A stretch of 60,471 nucleotides of DNA from Photobacterium damselae (GTDB lineage Bacteria > Pseudomonadota > Gammaproteobacteria > Enterobacterales > Vibrionaceae), in NCBI RefSeq assembly GCF_003026815.1, contig NZ_PYOG01000024.1, forward strand, positions 1-60,471. Reading direction: 5' to 3'. Under the pieces are notes generated by a model. That model saw only the letters and a list, made by a program, of their open reading frames with translations, was not told the origin of the DNA and did no database searches. The position numbers and the translations under genes are program-made. Shown here piece by piece: positions 47,959 through 60,471 of this stretch (position 1 is the stretch's first letter; the number at the start of each line of letters is the position of its first letter).

Positions 47959-50900
47959 TTAATCTTCGTCGCTAAGACCTGCGTTAAGCAGTGCAGCTAG
48001 ATCTTGTGATGCTTGTTCAGCATCGATCTGAGGTGCTACTGGCTCGAACTCAGCATCACGGCTACGTTGACGTCGTTGGTGGTGTGCGAAACCAGTACCA
48101 GCTGGGATCAGACGACCAACAATAACGTTCTCTTTCAGACCACGTAGATCATCACGCTTACCAGAAACTGCAGCTTCTGTTAGTACGCGAGTCGTTTCCT
48201 GGAACGACGCAGCAGAGATGAATGATTCTGTTGCTAGCGATGCTTTAGTGATACCTAGTAGGTCACGAGCATATGCTGCAGGAGTTTTGCCTTCAGCTTC
48301 TAGCTGACGGTTCGCGATAGTTACACGAGAGTATTCTACCTGCTCACCTTCTAGGAACTCAGAATCACCAGGAGCTGTGATTGTTACCTTACGCAGCATC
48401 TGACGAATGATCGTTTCGATGTGCTTATCGTTAATCTTAACGCCCTGAAGACGGTAAACTTCCTGAACCTCGTTCACGATGTATTCTGCTACTGCGAACA
48501 CGCCACGTAGTCGTAGGATATCGTGTGGAGACTCTGGACCATCAGCGATTACGTCACCTTTCTCAACTTTATCGCCTTCGAATACGTTAAGCTGACGCCA
48601 CTTAGGAATCATCTCTTCGTATGGCTGACCCTCTGCAGGAGTCAGGATTAGACGACGCTTACCTTTAGTTTCTTTACCGAAAGAAACAGTACCAGTAATT
48701 TCCGCAAGGATTGCTGGTTCTTTAGGCTTACGAGCTTCGAATAGGTCAGCAACTCGTGGTAGACCACCGGTGATATCTTTAGTACCGCCAGATGCCTGAG
48801 GGATACGAGCTAGCGTATCACCAATGCCCACAAGAGCACCGTCATCTAGTTGGATGATTGCTTTACCAGGTAGGAAGTATTGAGCTGGAATTTCAGTACC
48901 AGAGATCATTACATCGTTACCGTTTTCATCAACTAGTTTAACAGTTGGACGCATATCTTTACCTGCACCTGTACGCTCTGCAGCGTCAAGTACGGTAATC
49001 ATAGATAGACCAGTTAGCTCATCAGTTTGACGAGATACAGTCACACCATCGATTAGGTCAACAAACTGGATACGACCTGCCACTTCAGTGATGATTGGCA
49101 TTGTGTGTGGGTCCCAGTTAGCGATAACTTCGCCAGCTTTAACCTCATCACCGTCGTTCTTAGTTAGGTGAGAACCGTATGGTAGTTTGTAGTTTTCTTT
49201 CGTACGGCCAAACTCATCAATGATGGTCATTTCAGACGCACGAGAAGTAATAACTAGTTTACCTTCACCGTTGATTACGAACTTAGCATTCTGTAGTTTC
49301 ACAGAACCGTTGTTCTTAACCTGGATGCTGTTTTCAGCAGCAGCTGCCGATGCCGCACCACCGATGTGGAACGTACGCATGGTAAGCTGTGTACCCGGTT
49401 CACCGATTGACTGTGCTGCAACAACACCAACGGCTTCACCAGTGTTCACTAGGTGACCACGAGCTAGGTCACGACCGTAACATAGCTTACAACAACCGAA
49501 GTCGTTCTCACAGGTAACCACAGAACGTACTTTAACTAGGTCAACAGAGTTCGCATCGATAATGTCACACCACTTCTCATCGATTAGGGTGTTACGAGGG
49601 ATAAGAACTTCTTCTGTACCTGGTTTTAGAACGTCTTCAACAACCACACGACCTAGAACACGGTCACGTAGTGCTTCTTTAACATCACCACCTTCGATCA
49701 GAGGCATCATAGAGATACCACCGTGAGTACCACAGTCATCCGCTGTAATTACAACGTCTTGTGCTACGTCTACTAAACGACGAGTTAGGTAACCTGAGTT
49801 CGCAGTCTTAAGTGCGGTATCCGCAAGACCCTTACGAGCACCGTGAGTAGAGATAAAGTACTGAAGTACGTTTAGACCTTCACGGAAGTTCGCAGTGATC
49901 GGCGTTTCGATGATTGAGCCATCCGGCTTAGCCATCAGACCACGCATACCAGCAAGCTGACGAATCTGAGCGGCAGAACCACGAGCACCTGAGTCGGCCA
50001 TCATGTATACGCTGTTGAACGACTTCTGCTGTTCTTCTTCACCGTCACGGTTAATAACAGTTTCGAAAGACAGGTTATCCATCATAGCTTTAGCAACTTG
50101 TTCGTTTGCTGTTGCCCAGATATCGATAACTTTGTTGTAACGTTCGCCAGCAGTAACAAGACCAGACTGGAACTGTTCTTGGATCTCTGCAACTTCTGCT
50201 TCTGCTTCTGCGATCTTAGTGTATTTCGCTTCTGGTACAACCATATCGTCGATACCAACAGAAACACCAGAAAGTGCCGCATATGCAAAACCTGTGTACA
50301 TGATTTGGTCAGCAAAGACTACAGTCTCTTTCATACCCAATTCACGGTAACAAGTGTTAAGCAGTTTAGAAATTTGCTTCTTACCTAAAGCTTCAGTGTT
50401 CACTAGGCTGTATGGCAGACCTTTCGGTACGATAGTCCATAGCATTGCACGACCAACAGTCGTATCAACCAGCTTAGTTTCTGGAGTTAGGTTACCTTGC
50501 TCGTCCTTCTTGTACTCAGTAATGCGAACTTTTACACGAGCGTGTAGAGCTGCAGAACCAGTACGGTAAGCTTTTTCAGCTTCAGCAGAACCAGCTAGGT
50601 ACATGCCTTCACCCTTCGCGTTGATCATGTCACGCGTCATGTAGTAAAGACCCAATACAACGTCCTGAGAAGGTACAATGATCGGATCACCTGACGCAGG
50701 CGATAGGATGTTGTTAGTCGACATCATAAGAGCACGTGCTTCTAGCTGTGCTTCTAGAGTCAATGGTAAGTGAACCGCCATCTGGTCACCATCGAAGTCG
50801 GCGTTGTATGCCGCACACACTAGTGGGTGAAGCTGAATCGCTTTACCTTCGATTAGGATCGGTTCAAATGCCTGAATACCAAGACGGTGCAGTGTCGGCG

Positions 50901-52176
50901 CACGGTTTAGCATTACTGGGTGTTCGCGAATTACTTCGTCTAGGATATCCCAAACAACTGCTTCTTCACGCTCAACCATCTTCTTAGCAGCTTTGATTGT
51001 AGTCGCAAGACCACGAGTCTCTAGCTTACCGTAGATAAATGGTTTAAATAGCTCAAGTGCCATCTTCTTAGGAAGACCACACTGGTGCAGACGCAGGTAT
51101 GGACCTACTGTGATAACAGAACGACCTGAGTAGTCTACACGCTTACCAAGCAAGTTCTGACGGAAACGACCCTGCTTACCTTTGATCATATCAGCCAAAG
51201 ATTTCAGAGGACGCTTGTTAGAACCTGTAATTGCGCGACCACGACGACCGTTATCAAGCAATGCATCTACAGACTCCTGCAGCATACGCTTTTCGTTACG
51301 TACGATGATATCAGGAGCAGCTAAGTCAAGCAGACGCTTTAGACGGTTGTTACGGTTGATTACACGACGGTATAGATCGTTAAGATCTGAAGTCGCGAAA
51401 CGGCCACCATCTAGCGGTACCAACGGACGAAGATCCGGTGGAAGAACTGGCAGTACAGATAGGATCATCCACTCAGGGTTGTTGCCTGACTGTACAAATG
51501 CTTCAACTAGCTTCAAACGCTTAGTTAGCTTCTTACGCTTAGTTTCAGAGTTAGTTTCTTCTAACTCTTCGCGCATAAGTTCGATTTCAGCATTAAGGTC
51601 CATATTGGCCAATAGTGCTTTAACCGCTTCTGCACCCATCTTAGCGTCAAATTCGTCGCCCCACTCTTCAAGCGCATCTAGGTACTGCTCTTCAGAAAGC
51701 AGCTGGCTACGCTCAAGGTTGGTCATACCTGGTTCGATTACTACGTAAGATTCGAAGTAAAGTACACGCTCGATATCACGTAGTGGCATGTCCATTAGCA
51801 AACCGATACGAGATGGTAGCGATTTTAGGAACCAGATGTGGGCAACAGGTGAAGCAAGCTCAATGTGACCCATACGCTCACGACGTACTTTGGTCTGAGT
51901 AACTTCAACACCACATTTTTCACAGATAACACCACGGTGCTTTAGGCGCTTGTATTTGCCACAAAGACACTCGTAATCTTTAACCGGGCCAAAGATACGT
52001 GCACAGAAAAGACCGTCACGCTCAGGCTTAAAGGTACGGTAGTTAATGGTTTCTGGCTTTTTAACTTCACCAAAAGACCATGAACGGATCATGTCAGGTG
52101 AAGCTAGACCGATTTTGATCGCATCAAATTCTTCGGTCTTATGTTGTGCTTTCAGAAACTTAAGTAAGTCTTTCAC
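47959..52176 (-). CDS. rpoC: RNA polymerase beta' subunit
   Basis: The 1405-residue protein is full length. The N-terminal zinc ribbon [20 protein letters not shown], the active-site aspartates in [12 protein letters not shown] and the clamp and C-terminal regions are present. The C-terminal tail is acidic and ends LNAGLSDED. It forms half of the catalytic cleft with RpoB. It is 99 bp downstream of rpoB; a perfect hairpin GGCGCCAG/CTGGCGCC (52208-52227) lies in the gap. Confidence 0.99.
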   Translation of the reverse strand: MKDLLKFLKAQHKTEEFDAIKIGLASPDMIRSWSFGEVKKPETINYRTFKPERDGLFCARIFGPVKDYECLCGKYKRLKHRGVICEKCGVEVTQTKVRRERMGHIELASPVAHIWFLKSLPSRIGLLMDMPLRDIERVLYFESYVVIEPGMTNLERSQLLSEEQYLDALEEWGDEFDAKMGAEAVKALLANMDLNAEIELMREELEETNSETKRKKLTKRLKLVEAFVQSGNNPEWMILSVLPVLPPDLRPLVPLDGGRFATSDLNDLYRRVINRNNRLKRLLDLAAPDIIVRNEKRMLQESVDALLDNGRRGRAITGSNKRPLKSLADMIKGKQGRFRQNLLGKRVDYSGRSVITVGPYLRLHQCGLPKKMALELFKPFIYGKLETRGLATTIKAAKKMVEREEAVVWDILDEVIREHPVMLNRAPTLHRLGIQAFEPILIEGKAIQLHPLVCAAYNADFDGDQMAVHLPLTLEAQLEARALMMSTNNILSPASGDPIIVPSQDVVLGLYYMTRDMINAKGEGMYLAGSAEAEKAYRTGSAALHARVKVRITEYKKDEQGNLTPETKLVDTTVGRAMLWTIVPKGLPYSLVNTEALGKKQISKLLNTCYRELGMKETVVFADQIMYTGFAYAALSGVSVGIDDMVVPEAKYTKIAEAEAEVAEIQEQFQSGLVTAGERYNKVIDIWATANEQVAKAMMDNLSFETVINRDGEEEQQKSFNSVYMMADSGARGSAAQIRQLAGMRGLMAKPDGSIIETPITANFREGLNVLQYFISTHGARKGLADTALKTANSGYLTRRLVDVAQDVVITADDCGTHGGISMMPLIEGGDVKEALRDRVLGRVVVEDVLKPGTEEVLIPRNTLIDEKWCDIIDANSVDLVKVRSVVTCENDFGCCKLCYGRDLARGHLVNTGEAVGVVAAQSIGEPGTQLTMRTFHIGGAASAAAAENSIQVKNNGSVKLQNAKFVINGEGKLVITSRASEMTIIDEFGRTKENYKLPYGSHLTKNDGDEVKAGEVIANWDPHTMPIITEVAGRIQFVDLIDGVTVSRQTDELTGLSMITVLDAAERTGAGKDMRPTVKLVDENGNDVMISGTEIPAQYFLPGKAIIQLDDGALVGIGDTLARIPQASGGTKDITGGLPRVADLFEARKPKEPAILAEITGTVSFGKETKGKRRLILTPAEGQPYEEMIPKWRQLNVFEGDKVEKGDVIADGPESPHDILRLRGVFAVAEYIVNEVQEVYRLQGVKINDKHIETIIRQMLRKVTITAPGDSEFLEGEQVEYSRVTIANRQLEAEGKTPAAYARDLLGITKASLATESFISAASFQETTRVLTEAAVSGKRDDLRGLKENVIVGRLIPAGTGFAHHQRRQRSRDAEFEPVAPQIDAEQASQDLAALLNAGLSDED

Positions 52177-52275
52177 ATTCGGCTCCTGTGAGGAGTTGAC
52201 CCATAAAGGCGCCAGTCATCTGGCGCCTTCATATTTATACCGGAGTAACTAGTAAGTATAGATGACTAGTCTAAC

Positions 52276-55200
52276 TTATTCGTCTTCCAGCTCGATGTTA
52301 ATACCCAACGAGCGGATTTCTTTCAACAATACGTTGAATGATTCCGGCATACCTGGTTCCATACGATGATCGCCGTCAACGATGTTCTTATACATCTTAG
52401 TACGGCCGTTAACGTCATCCGACTTAACAGTTAACATCTCTTGTAGAGTATATGCTGCGCCATATGCTTCAAGCGCCCACACTTCCATCTCACCGAAACG
52501 CTGACCACCGAACTGAGCTTTACCACCAAGTGGTTGCTGAGTAACAAGGCTGTAAGAACCGGTAGAACGGGCGTGCATCTTATCGTCAACCAAGTGGTTC
52601 AGTTTCAGCATGTACATGTAACCAACAGTTACAGGACGCTCAAACGGATTACCAGTACGGCCATCGAACAACTGAAGCTGACCAGACGATGGAAGATCAC
52701 CAAGTTGTAGCAACTCTTTGATTGATGCTTCTGGAGCACCATCAAATACAGGTGTTGCAATTGGTAGACCTTTACGAAGGTTCTGAGCAAGAGTCAGCAC
52801 TTCTTCGTCTGATAGCAGAGCAATATCTACTTTCTGACGAGTATCGCCTAGATCGTATACACGCTGTAGGAATTCACGAATCTTGTGAAGTTCCTGCTGC
52901 TGCTTCATCATCTCGTTGATCTTGTCACCGATACCTTTCGCCGCAAGACCTAAGTGAGTCTCTAGGATCTGACCGATGTTCATACGAGATGGTACGCCCA
53001 GTGGGTTCAGTACGATATCAACAGTTTGACCTTTCTCATCGTACGGCATGTCTTCAACAGGGTTGATCTTAGAGATAACACCCTTGTTACCGTGACGACC
53101 CGCCATCTTATCACCAGGTTGAATACGACGCTTAACAGCTAGGTATACTTTAACAATCTTAAGTACGCCTGGTGCTAGGTCATCACCTTGAGTGATCTTA
53201 CGACGCTTAGTCTCAAACTTCTTATCGAACTCAGCTTTCAGTTCATCATACTGCTCTGCAAGCTGTTCCAACTGGTTCTGTAGTGCTTCGTCATCAAGAG
53301 TCTGAGCAAATAGCTTCTCACGGTCCATTGAAGCAATCTTGTCTTCACTGTAACCAGAAGCAAGCAGAAGAGTACGAACACGAGCAAGAAGACCACCCTC
53401 AAGGATCTGGAATTCTTCTGTAAGATCTTTCTTCGCTTCTTTTAGCTGCATCTCTTCGATTTCAAGAGCACGCTTGTCTTTTTCTACGCCATCACGAGTG
53501 AATACTTGTACGTCGATAACAGTACCAGTCACACTACCAGGAACGCGTAGAGATGAATCTTTAACATCAGACGCTTTTTCACCGAAGATAGCACGTAGTA
53601 GCTTCTCTTCAGGAGTTAGCTGAGTTTCACCCTTAGGTGTCACTTTACCAACTAGGATGTCGCCACCCTTAACTTCAGCACCAATGTAAACGATACCTGA
53701 TTCGTCCAGCTTAGAAAGTGCTGCTTCACCCACGTTAGGGATATCGGCAGTAATTTCTTCAGCACCTAGCTTAGTATCACGCGCCACACAAGAAAGCTCT
53801 TGGATGTGGATTGTTGTTAGGCGATCTTCCTGAACAACACGCTCTGAAACAAGGATGGAGTCCTCGAAGTTGTAACCGTTCCAAGGCATGAACGCGATAC
53901 GCATGTTTTGACCAAGCGCTAGTTCACCAAGGTCTGTTGATGGACCATCAGCTAGCACATCGCCACGAGCAACTGGTTCACCAACCATTACACATGGACG
54001 CTGGTTAATACATGTGTTCTGGTTAGAACGAGTGTATTTAGTTAGGTTGTAGATATCGATACCTGCTTCACCAGGGATCAACTCATCATCGTTAACTTTG
54101 ATAACGATACGAGATGCATCTACAAACTGAACTTGACCACCACGTTTAGCTACGGCAGTAACACCTGAATCAACACCGATTTGACGTTCAATACCAGTAC
54201 CTACTAGCGGCTTATCAGCACGGATAGTTGGAACTGCCTGACGTTGCATGTTCGCACCCATTAGGGCACGGTTAGCATCGTTGTGTTCTAGGAATGGGAT
54301 CAGAGATGCCGCCACAGATACAACCTGGTTAGTTGCAACGTCCATGTACTGAACATGGTCACGTGGGTGCAGACCTGAATCACCTTTCTGACGAGCAGTG
54401 ATCAGTTCATCAGCAAAAGAGCCATCTTCGTTAAGCGCGGCGTTTGCCTGTGCAATAACGTATTGACCTTCTTCAATTGCTGATAGGTATTCGATCTCTT
54501 CAGAAACTTTACCATCTACCACTTTGCGGTATGGAGTTTCTAAGAAGCCGTATGGGTTACAACGCGCAAATACAGATAGCGAGTTGATCAAACCGATGTT
54601 TGGACCTTCAGGCGTTTCGATCGGACATAGACGACCGTAGTGCGTTGCGTGAACGTCTCGAACTTCGAAACCAGCACGCTCACGAGTCAGACCACCTGGA
54701 CCAAGCGCCGAGATACGACGTTTGTGAGTAACTTCTGACAGTGGGTTGTTCTGGTCCATAAACTGAGACAGCTGAGAAGAGCCAAAGAACTCTTTAACTG
54801 CCGCAGAAATAGGCTTAGCGTTGATAAGATCTTGAGGCATGATTGCATCAAGGTCACCAAGGCTTAGACGCTCTTTAACTGCACGCTCAACACGAACTAG
54901 ACCAACGCGGAATTGGTTCTCAGCCATTTCGCCAACTGAACGGATACGACGGTTACCAAGGTGGTCGATATCATCAACTTCACCTTTACCGTTACGAATA
55001 TCGATCAGCTTACGCATCACATCGATGATGTCTTGGTTGTCTAGAGTGCCTGGACCTGTAGTCTCATCACGAAGTAGAGAACTGTTGAACTTCATACGAC
55101 CTACAGCAGATAGATCGTAACGCTCTTCTGAGAAGAATAAGCTTTCAAACAGTTGTTCTGCTGCTTCACGTGTTGGTGGCTCGCCAGGACGCATCATGCG

Positions 55201-56301
55201 GTAGATTTCTACTAACGCACTTAGACGGTCTGTTGTGCTATCAATACGTAGCGTATCAGACATGTATGGACCGTGGTCTAGATCGTTCGTAAATAGAACT
55301 TCAATAGACTTGTGGCCAGCCTGAGACAATAGCGCTAGAGATTCTAGGCTTAGCTCTTGGTTTGCAGCAGCAATCAGTTCGCCAGTTGCTTCGTTAACGT
55401 AGTCTTTAGCAGCAACTTTGCCAACGATGTATTCAACAGGTACTTCGATATGATCTACGCCGTCTTTCGCTAGTTGACGAATATGACGAGCAGTAATACG
55501 ACGACCTTTTTCTACGTATACAGTACCGTTAGCTTCGATATCAAAGCTTGCAGTTTCACCACGTAGGCGATCAGGAACAAGTTCCATCACTAGAGATTTA
55601 CCTTGAACTTCGAACTTCACTTTCTCGAAGAACATGTCAAGGATTTGGTCTGTAGTGTAGCCTAGTGCACGTAGAATAATTGATGCAGGAAGCTTACGAC
55701 GACGGTCGATACGGACAAAAACACTATCCTTAGGATCGAATTCGAAATCCAACCATGAACCACGGTATGGGATTACGCGCGCGTTATATAGCACTTTACC
55801 TGAGGAGTGGGTCTTACCCTTATCGCTGTCGAAGAAGACACCCGGGCTACGGTGCAACTGGGATACGATAACCCTCTCGGTTCCGTTAATAACGAACGTA
55901 CCGTTATCAGTCATGAGTGGAATTTCACCCATGTACACTTCTTGTTCTTTAATGTCTTTTACGGTTCCAGCCGGCGCGTCTTTATCATACATAACAAGAC
56001 GAAGCTTCACACGAAGTGGAGCTGAGTAAGTAACGCCACGAATCTGACATTCTTTCACATCGAAGACCGGCTCGCCGAGACGATAGCTAACGTATTGCAG
56101 CTCGGAATTGCCATTGTAGCTCTGGATAGGGAAAACAGAGCGAAAAGCAGCTTCTAGACCGTAATGCCCTTCTGGATCCTGCTCGATGAATTTTTGGAAA
56201 GAATCAAGCTGGATCGACAGCAAGTATGGTGCATCCAAAACTTGTGGACGCTTACCAAAATCCTTACGGATACGCTTTTTCTCGGTATAAGAGTAAACCA
56301 T
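52276..56301 (-). CDS. rpoB: RNA polymerase beta subunit
   Basis: The 1341-residue protein is full length and starts at 56301 ([17 protein letters not shown]) behind GAGGAACC. The longer frame to 56367 has no support. The rifampicin-pocket region [20 protein letters not shown] with [10 protein letters not shown] is wild-type in appearance. The C-terminal anchor to Rpo[21 protein letters not shown], is intact. It follows rplL after an attenuator. Confidence 0.99.
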   Translation of the reverse strand: MVYSYTEKKRIRKDFGKRPQVLDAPYLLSIQLDSFQKFIEQDPEGHYGLEAAFRSVFPIQSYNGNSELQYVSYRLGEPVFDVKECQIRGVTYSAPLRVKLRLVMYDKDAPAGTVKDIKEQEVYMGEIPLMTDNGTFVINGTERVIVSQLHRSPGVFFDSDKGKTHSSGKVLYNARVIPYRGSWLDFEFDPKDSVFVRIDRRRKLPASIILRALGYTTDQILDMFFEKVKFEVQGKSLVMELVPDRLRGETASFDIEANGTVYVEKGRRITARHIRQLAKDGVDHIEVPVEYIVGKVAAKDYVNEATGELIAAANQELSLESLALLSQAGHKSIEVLFTNDLDHGPYMSDTLRIDSTTDRLSALVEIYRMMRPGEPPTREAAEQLFESLFFSEERYDLSAVGRMKFNSSLLRDETTGPGTLDNQDIIDVMRKLIDIRNGKGEVDDIDHLGNRRIRSVGEMAENQFRVGLVRVERAVKERLSLGDLDAIMPQDLINAKPISAAVKEFFGSSQLSQFMDQNNPLSEVTHKRRISALGPGGLTRERAGFEVRDVHATHYGRLCPIETPEGPNIGLINSLSVFARCNPYGFLETPYRKVVDGKVSEEIEYLSAIEEGQYVIAQANAALNEDGSFADELITARQKGDSGLHPRDHVQYMDVATNQVVSVAASLIPFLEHNDANRALMGANMQRQAVPTIRADKPLVGTGIERQIGVDSGVTAVAKRGGQVQFVDASRIVIKVNDDELIPGEAGIDIYNLTKYTRSNQNTCINQRPCVMVGEPVARGDVLADGPSTDLGELALGQNMRIAFMPWNGYNFEDSILVSERVVQEDRLTTIHIQELSCVARDTKLGAEEITADIPNVGEAALSKLDESGIVYIGAEVKGGDILVGKVTPKGETQLTPEEKLLRAIFGEKASDVKDSSLRVPGSVTGTVIDVQVFTRDGVEKDKRALEIEEMQLKEAKKDLTEEFQILEGGLLARVRTLLLASGYSEDKIASMDREKLFAQTLDDEALQNQLEQLAEQYDELKAEFDKKFETKRRKITQGDDLAPGVLKIVKVYLAVKRRIQPGDKMAGRHGNKGVISKINPVEDMPYDEKGQTVDIVLNPLGVPSRMNIGQILETHLGLAAKGIGDKINEMMKQQQELHKIREFLQRVYDLGDTRQKVDIALLSDEEVLTLAQNLRKGLPIATPVFDGAPEASIKELLQLGDLPSSGQLQLFDGRTGNPFERPVTVGYMYMLKLNHLVDDKMHARSTGSYSLVTQQPLGGKAQFGGQRFGEMEVWALEAYGAAYTLQEMLTVKSDDVNGRTKMYKNIVDGDHRMEPGMPESFNVLLKEIRSLGINIELEDE

Positions 56302-56461
56302 AGGTTCCTCAGATCGCTGATAAGTGATCCAACTACCCACTATAACTTTTGGGCAGTGACTAATCATTGTTTATGGTAGGAAATAGCTTGAGGTATCAAA
56401 CTATTTTTTGCGTAGATTGTGGGTACAAAACAAGGTGAAAAATACCACAACCCTATAGCGC

Positions 56462-56492
56462 AAAAAGGCCGGTGGCATTTTTGCCACCAGCC
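56462..56492 (-). terminator. rplL-rpoB attenuator
   Basis: GGCTGGTGGCA-AAAA-TGCCACCGGCC followed by TTTTT on the minus strand lies between rplL and rpoB. In E. coli a partial terminator at the same place lets only part of the transcripts continue into rpoBC. Confidence 0.85.
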
Positions 56493-56526
56493 AATAGCCT
56501 TAAAAGGCTATGAAATCAAATAGTTA

Positions 56527-56892
56527 TTATTTGATTTCAACAGAAGCACCAGCTTCTTCTAGTTGAGCTTTAAGAGCTTCAGCTTCAGCTTTCTCAACGC
56601 CTTCTTTTAGAGGTGCTGGAGCGCCGTCTACTACAGCTTTAGCTTCTTTAAGACCTAGGCCAGTTGCGCCACGTACTGCTTTGATTACAGCAACTTTGTT
56701 AGCGCCACAAGCTGTTAGAATTACGTCGAATTCAGTTTGCTCTTCAGCAGCTTCTGCTGCTGCGCCGCCTGCTACAACTGCAGCTGCAGCAGTAACACCG
56801 AACTTCTCTTCCATAGCTTCGATTAGTTCAACAACTTGCATTACAGACATTTCTGCAACTGCGTCTAGGATTTGCTCGTTAGTGATAGACAT
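56527..56892 (-). CDS. rplL: Ribosomal protein L7/L12
   Basis: The 121-residue stalk protein has an N-terminal dimerisation part, an alanine-rich hinge ([20 protein letters not shown]) and the C-terminal factor-binding domain [18 protein letters not shown]. It recruits translational GTPases on the large subunit. It follows rplJ by 59 bp. Confidence 0.99.
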   Translation of the reverse strand: MSITNEQILDAVAEMSVMQVVELIEAMEEKFGVTAAAAVVAGGAAAEAAEEQTEFDVILTACGANKVAVIKAVRGATGLGLKEAKAVVDGAPAPLKEGVEKAEAEALKAQLEEAGASVEIK

Positions 56893-56951
56893 AACAATTC
56901 TCTTTAAAAGTCAACAAATAGTTTAAATAGCAATCAGATAAAACTCTGCAA

Positions 56952-57446
56952 TTAAGCAGCAGCTTCTTCTTTCTGATCACGTACTGCAGCGATAGTACGT
57001 ACAAGTTTACCAGCAGACGCTTCTTTCATGCACATCATTAAGCGTGCGATAGCTTCGTCGTATGTTGGTAGAGTTGCTAGTACTTCAACGTTAGCAATAG
57101 CGCCTTCGAATGCAGCAGCTTTGATCTCAAAATCTTTATTCTCTTTAGCGAAGTCTTTGAAAAGACGCGCTGCAGCACCTGGGTGCTCATTAGAGAAACC
57201 GATTAGTGAAGGACCAACGAAAACGTCTTGTAGACATTCGAAATCAGTACCTTCAACAGCACGACGTGCTAGGGTGTTACGAACAACTTTTAGGTAAACG
57301 CCGTTTTCACGAGCTTGTTTACGTAAAGTAGTCATCGCACCTACAGCAACACCGCGAGAGTCAGCTACAACTGCAGACAGGGCACCATTGGCAGCTTCGT
57401 TGACTTCAGCAACAATTGCTTTTTTGTCTTGAAGATTTAATGCCAT
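56952..57446 (-). CDS. rplJ: Ribosomal protein L10
   Basis: The 164-residue protein anchors L7/L12 dimers to the 50S subunit. [20 protein letters not shown] and [19 protein letters not shown] are the family hallmarks. Its 220-bp leader can fold into hairpins suited to autoregulation by the L10-L12 complex. Confidence 0.99.
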   Translation of the reverse strand: MALNLQDKKAIVAEVNEAANGALSAVVADSRGVAVGAMTTLRKQARENGVYLKVVRNTLARRAVEGTDFECLQDVFVGPSLIGFSNEHPGAAARLFKDFAKENKDFEIKAAAFEGAIANVEVLATLPTYDEAIARLMMCMKEASAGKLVRTIAAVRDQKEEAAA

Positions 57447-57669
57447 TGGATTTGCTCCTGGTTTTATTTACACCACTTCTTATATAAGATAAGAAGAGCT
57501 TGTACGGCGCAGATCCTTGAAAGATATAAATCAATCATGTTCTGGCACCGTCTACGTAGGTAATATTAAGTTCTGATGAACACCTACGGTCTTTGACGGA
57601 GGTCGAAAATACGACCTCAGCCACGAATTCTGAAACGCCAGATTATACAGTAATCTGACGTTTCCGCAA
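57447..57669 (-). promoter_or_regulatory. L10 leader with a candidate internal promoter
   Basis: The rplA-rplJ interval on the minus strand starts with TTGCGG (57664-57669), 16 bp, TATAAT (57642-57647), a good internal promoter candidate. The transcript contains the hairpin GAGGTCG/CGACCTC and further paired segments around CCTACG/CGTAGG before rplJ, consistent with the L10 leader known in enterobacteria, where L10-L12 represses its own translation. Confidence 0.65.
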
Positions 57670-58807
<1,138 letters not shown>

Positions 58808-58873
58808 TGCTATATACCTATTTTTGGGTTCAAGCGTCTATTTAGAAACAAATAGACTCCCCGTCTAACGAAA

Positions 58874-58911
58874 GGGCGCAGAATTGTAGATCAATTCTAC
58901 GCCCTTGACAA
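58874..58911 (-). promoter_or_regulatory. rplK promoter embedded in a nusG-end hairpin
   Basis: On the minus strand TTGTCA (58911-58906), 17 bp, TACAAT (58888-58883) and the discriminator TCTGCGCCC form a stringent-type promoter. The same DNA gives a 12-pair hairpin in read-through RNA, GGGCGTAGAATT (58904-58893) with AATTCTGCGCCC (58885-58874), then TTTCGTT, a weak terminator of secE-nusG. Confidence 0.75.
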
Positions 58912-58932
58912 GACTGTGTGCTTATTTATTGA

Positions 58933-59478
58933 TCAGTTCTTTTCTACTTGACCAAACTCAAGCTCAACTGGTGTTGCACGGCCGAAGATAGAGACAGAAA
59001 CCTTAACGCGGCTCTTATCGTAATCCACTTCCTCAACCACACCGTTGAAGTCAGCAAATGGGCCATCAGTAACGCGAACAACTTCGCCTGGCTCAAATAC
59101 TGTTTTATGTACTGGTGATTCACTAGCTTTCTGTAGACGGTTCAGAATCGCATCCGCTTCTTTATCAGAAATCGGAGCTGGACGATCTGAAGTACCGCCG
59201 ATGAACCCCATTACACGAGGAATACTACGTACTAGGTGCCATGTTTCATCATTCATCACCATCTGTACAAGCACGTAACCTGGGAAGAATTTACGCTCGC
59301 TCTTGCGGCGCTGACCAGCACGAACTTCCACAACTTCTTCTGTAGGCACAAGCACTTCTTCAAAGTACTCTTCCATGCCATGCATTTTGATGTGCTCACG
59401 TAGTGATTGTGCTACTCGACCTTCAAAACCAGAAAAGGCCTGCACTACATACCATCGTTTTTTTGGAGCTTCGCTCAT
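58933..59478 (-). CDS. nusG: Transcription antitermination factor NusG
   Basis: The 181-residue protein has the NGN domain ([20 protein letters not shown] at the start) and a C-terminal KOW domain ([20 protein letters not shown]). It binds RNA polymerase, speeds elongation and links to Rho or the ribosome. It follows secE by 11 bp. Confidence 0.99.
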   Translation of the reverse strand: MSEAPKKRWYVVQAFSGFEGRVAQSLREHIKMHGMEEYFEEVLVPTEEVVEVRAGQRRKSERKFFPGYVLVQMVMNDETWHLVRSIPRVMGFIGGTSDRPAPISDKEADAILNRLQKASESPVHKTVFEPGEVVRVTDGPFADFNGVVEEVDYDKSRVKVSVSIFGRATPVELEFGQVEKN

Positions 59479-59489
59479 GAATACTTACC

Positions 59490-59873
59490 TCATACGCCAG
59501 TAACTAGGCGCACTAAACGGACCATAATGCCGTCAATCCCCCAAAGGGCCAACGCCATAACTACAGTGACTGCTAGTACGATAAAGGTTGTCTGCGTAGC
59601 TTCCTGACGAGTAGGCCATACCACTTTGCGGACTTCCATGCGCGCTTCACGAGCAAACGTAATCGCGGCTTTACCTTTTGCTGTAAATGCAGCCGTAATA
59701 CCAGCAATTGCAACTAATGCAACTATACCAGATACACGAAGCACAACAGAAACATCACTGTACAGGTAATTACCAACCACTGCGGCGGCTAGCAAAGCAA
59801 AAACGACGAGCCACTTAAGGCCATCCATTTTGCTTTGGCTTTCTTGGTTTTCGTTCTCGGCATTCGCGTTCAT
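59490..59873 (-). CDS. secE: Preprotein translocase subunit SecE
   Basis: The 127-residue membrane protein has three helices, the longer gammaproteobacterial form. The C-terminal conserved part REARMEVRKVVWPTRQEATQ precedes the last helix. It stabilises SecY in the secretion channel. It starts the secE-nusG operon. Confidence 0.98.
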   Translation of the reverse strand: MNANAENENQESQSKMDGLKWLVVFALLAAAVVGNYLYSDVSVVLRVSGIVALVAIAGITAAFTAKGKAAITFAREARMEVRKVVWPTRQEATQTTFIVLAVTVVMALALWGIDGIMVRLVRLVTGV

Positions 59874-60030
59874 ACAACCAACCTGTAACTAGTCTTAATA
59901 TAGACGAAAATTACCCCGCTGATGCGAGGTCTAAGACGAAGGGACGCAAAATCCTTGAAACTTCATCACTCTATCGTTAACTCTACGCTATTTTGAACAT
60001 TATTTACACTATTCAAAACAGAAACGCAGA

Positions 60031-60058
60031 AAAAGGGCATCAGATGATGCCCTTTTTT
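60031..60058. terminator. Terminator of tuf
   Basis: GGGCATCA-GA-TGATGCCC (60035-60052) is bordered by AAAA and TTTTTT. On the minus strand it closes the tuf transcript ahead of secE. Confidence 0.88.
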
Positions 60059-60109
60059 GTGCATGCTCGTCAAACGTTAATTCGGCGAACTGTGCTCGGA
60101 AACCGCAAA

Positions 60110-60471
60110 TTAAGCGATGATTGTAGCAACAACACCAGCACCAACTGTACGGCCACCTTCGCGGATTGCGAAGCGTAGACCTTCGTCCATCGCGATAGGA
60201 GCGATTAGAGTAACAGTCATAGAGATGTTATCACCAGGCATTACCATTTCAACGCCTTCTGGTAGCTCGATAGTACCAGTTACGTCAGTTGTACGGAAGT
60301 AGAACTGTGGACGGTAACCTTTGAAGAATGGAGTGTGACGACCGCCTTCATCTTTAGAAAGAACATAGATTTCTGAAGTGAAAGTAGTGTGTGGAGTGAT
60401 TGAACCAGGCTTAGCTAGAACTTGACCACGCTCAACTTCGTCACGCTTAGTACCACGTAGAAGAACACCAA
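60110..60471 (-). CDS. tuf: Elongation factor Tu, C-terminal part
   Basis: The frame enters from the right edge and ends with TAA at 60112-60110. The visible 120 residues include [40 protein letters not shown] and the C-terminal [17 protein letters not shown], domain 3 of EF-Tu. It delivers aminoacyl-tRNA to the ribosome. The start is outside the window. Confidence 0.97.
   Translation of the reverse strand, partial: GVLLRGTKRDEVERGQVLAKPGSITPHTTFTSEIYVLSKDEGGRHTPFFKGYRPQFYFRTTDVTGTIELPEGVEMVMPGDNISMTVTLIAPIAMDEGLRFAIREGGRTVGAGVVATIIA

Noticed and set aside
51182..51748. 188-codon frame antisense to rpoC
   Set aside because: It is Ser/Arg-rich, lies wholly inside rpoC and reflects codon bias of the highly expressed gene on the other strand.

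Overview
The window is chromosomal DNA of a gammaproteobacterium, most likely a member of the Vibrionaceae (Vibrio or Photobacterium group; the genus cannot be fixed from this sequence). The basis is gene content and order: a groES-groEL / fxsA / aspA / dcuA block, a CrbS/CrbR acetate-switch locus with acs and a DUF4212 plus sodium:solute symporter pair, aroQ-accB-accC, prmA-dusB-fis, a malI / malX-malY group, purH-purD, hupA, yjaG, hemE, nudC, rsd and the tuf-secE-nusG-rplKAJL-rpoBC cluster. No rRNA, complete tRNA, CRISPR array or intact prophage was seen.

Region 1-3580 is accessory. It begins with the right end of an IS3-family element (1-127) inserted into an already decayed gene (128-447). 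A gene-poor stretch with short repeats follows, then a tail-to-tail pair: an ASCH (PUA-like) protein and a GNAT acetyltransferase fused to a second PUA/EVE-like domain. Next come a P-loop kinase-like protein and another gene-poor relic that runs up to the 3' end of groEL. This is the only part of the window with genes I cannot assign to a known pathway.

Region 3584-11180 holds the chaperonin operon behind a sigma-32-type promoter, a MATE transporter, fxsA, aspartase and a C4-dicarboxylate transporter. After dcuA there are 18 head-to-tail copies of a 7-bp unit and a set of hairpins with C-rich loops. Region 11600-23285 is a carbon and acetate locus: a LysR regulator, CrbR, a MarC protein, a two-subunit sodium symporter, the giant transporter-histidine-kinase hybrid CrbS, an HcaT-like MFS protein and acetyl-CoA synthetase. 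Region 23790-30600 carries fatty-acid-synthesis genes (aroQ-accBC), yhdT-panF, prmA and dusB-fis.

Region 30690-34860 is a MalI-controlled PTS/MalY system with three operator-like palindromes in the divergent region. Region 35000-41500 has ppnP, zntR, purHD (with a PurR box and a long leader hairpin), a DUF1481 lipoprotein, hupA and a CNNM/CBS protein. Region 41570-47825 has brnQ, yjaG, a D-2-hydroxyacid dehydrogenase, hemE, nudC and rsd. brnQ is preceded by a candidate Leu-rich leader peptide and mutually exclusive RNA stems. From 47959 to the right end the transcription and translation cluster is read on the minus strand, ending inside tuf.

The most interesting signals are the ASCH / GNAT-PUA pair (possible acetyl-modification writer and eraser, inferred), the brnQ leader (possible attenuation, inferred), the hairpin set at 11424-11576, the purH leader hairpin, and the DUF1481 start codon lying against the hupA terminator.
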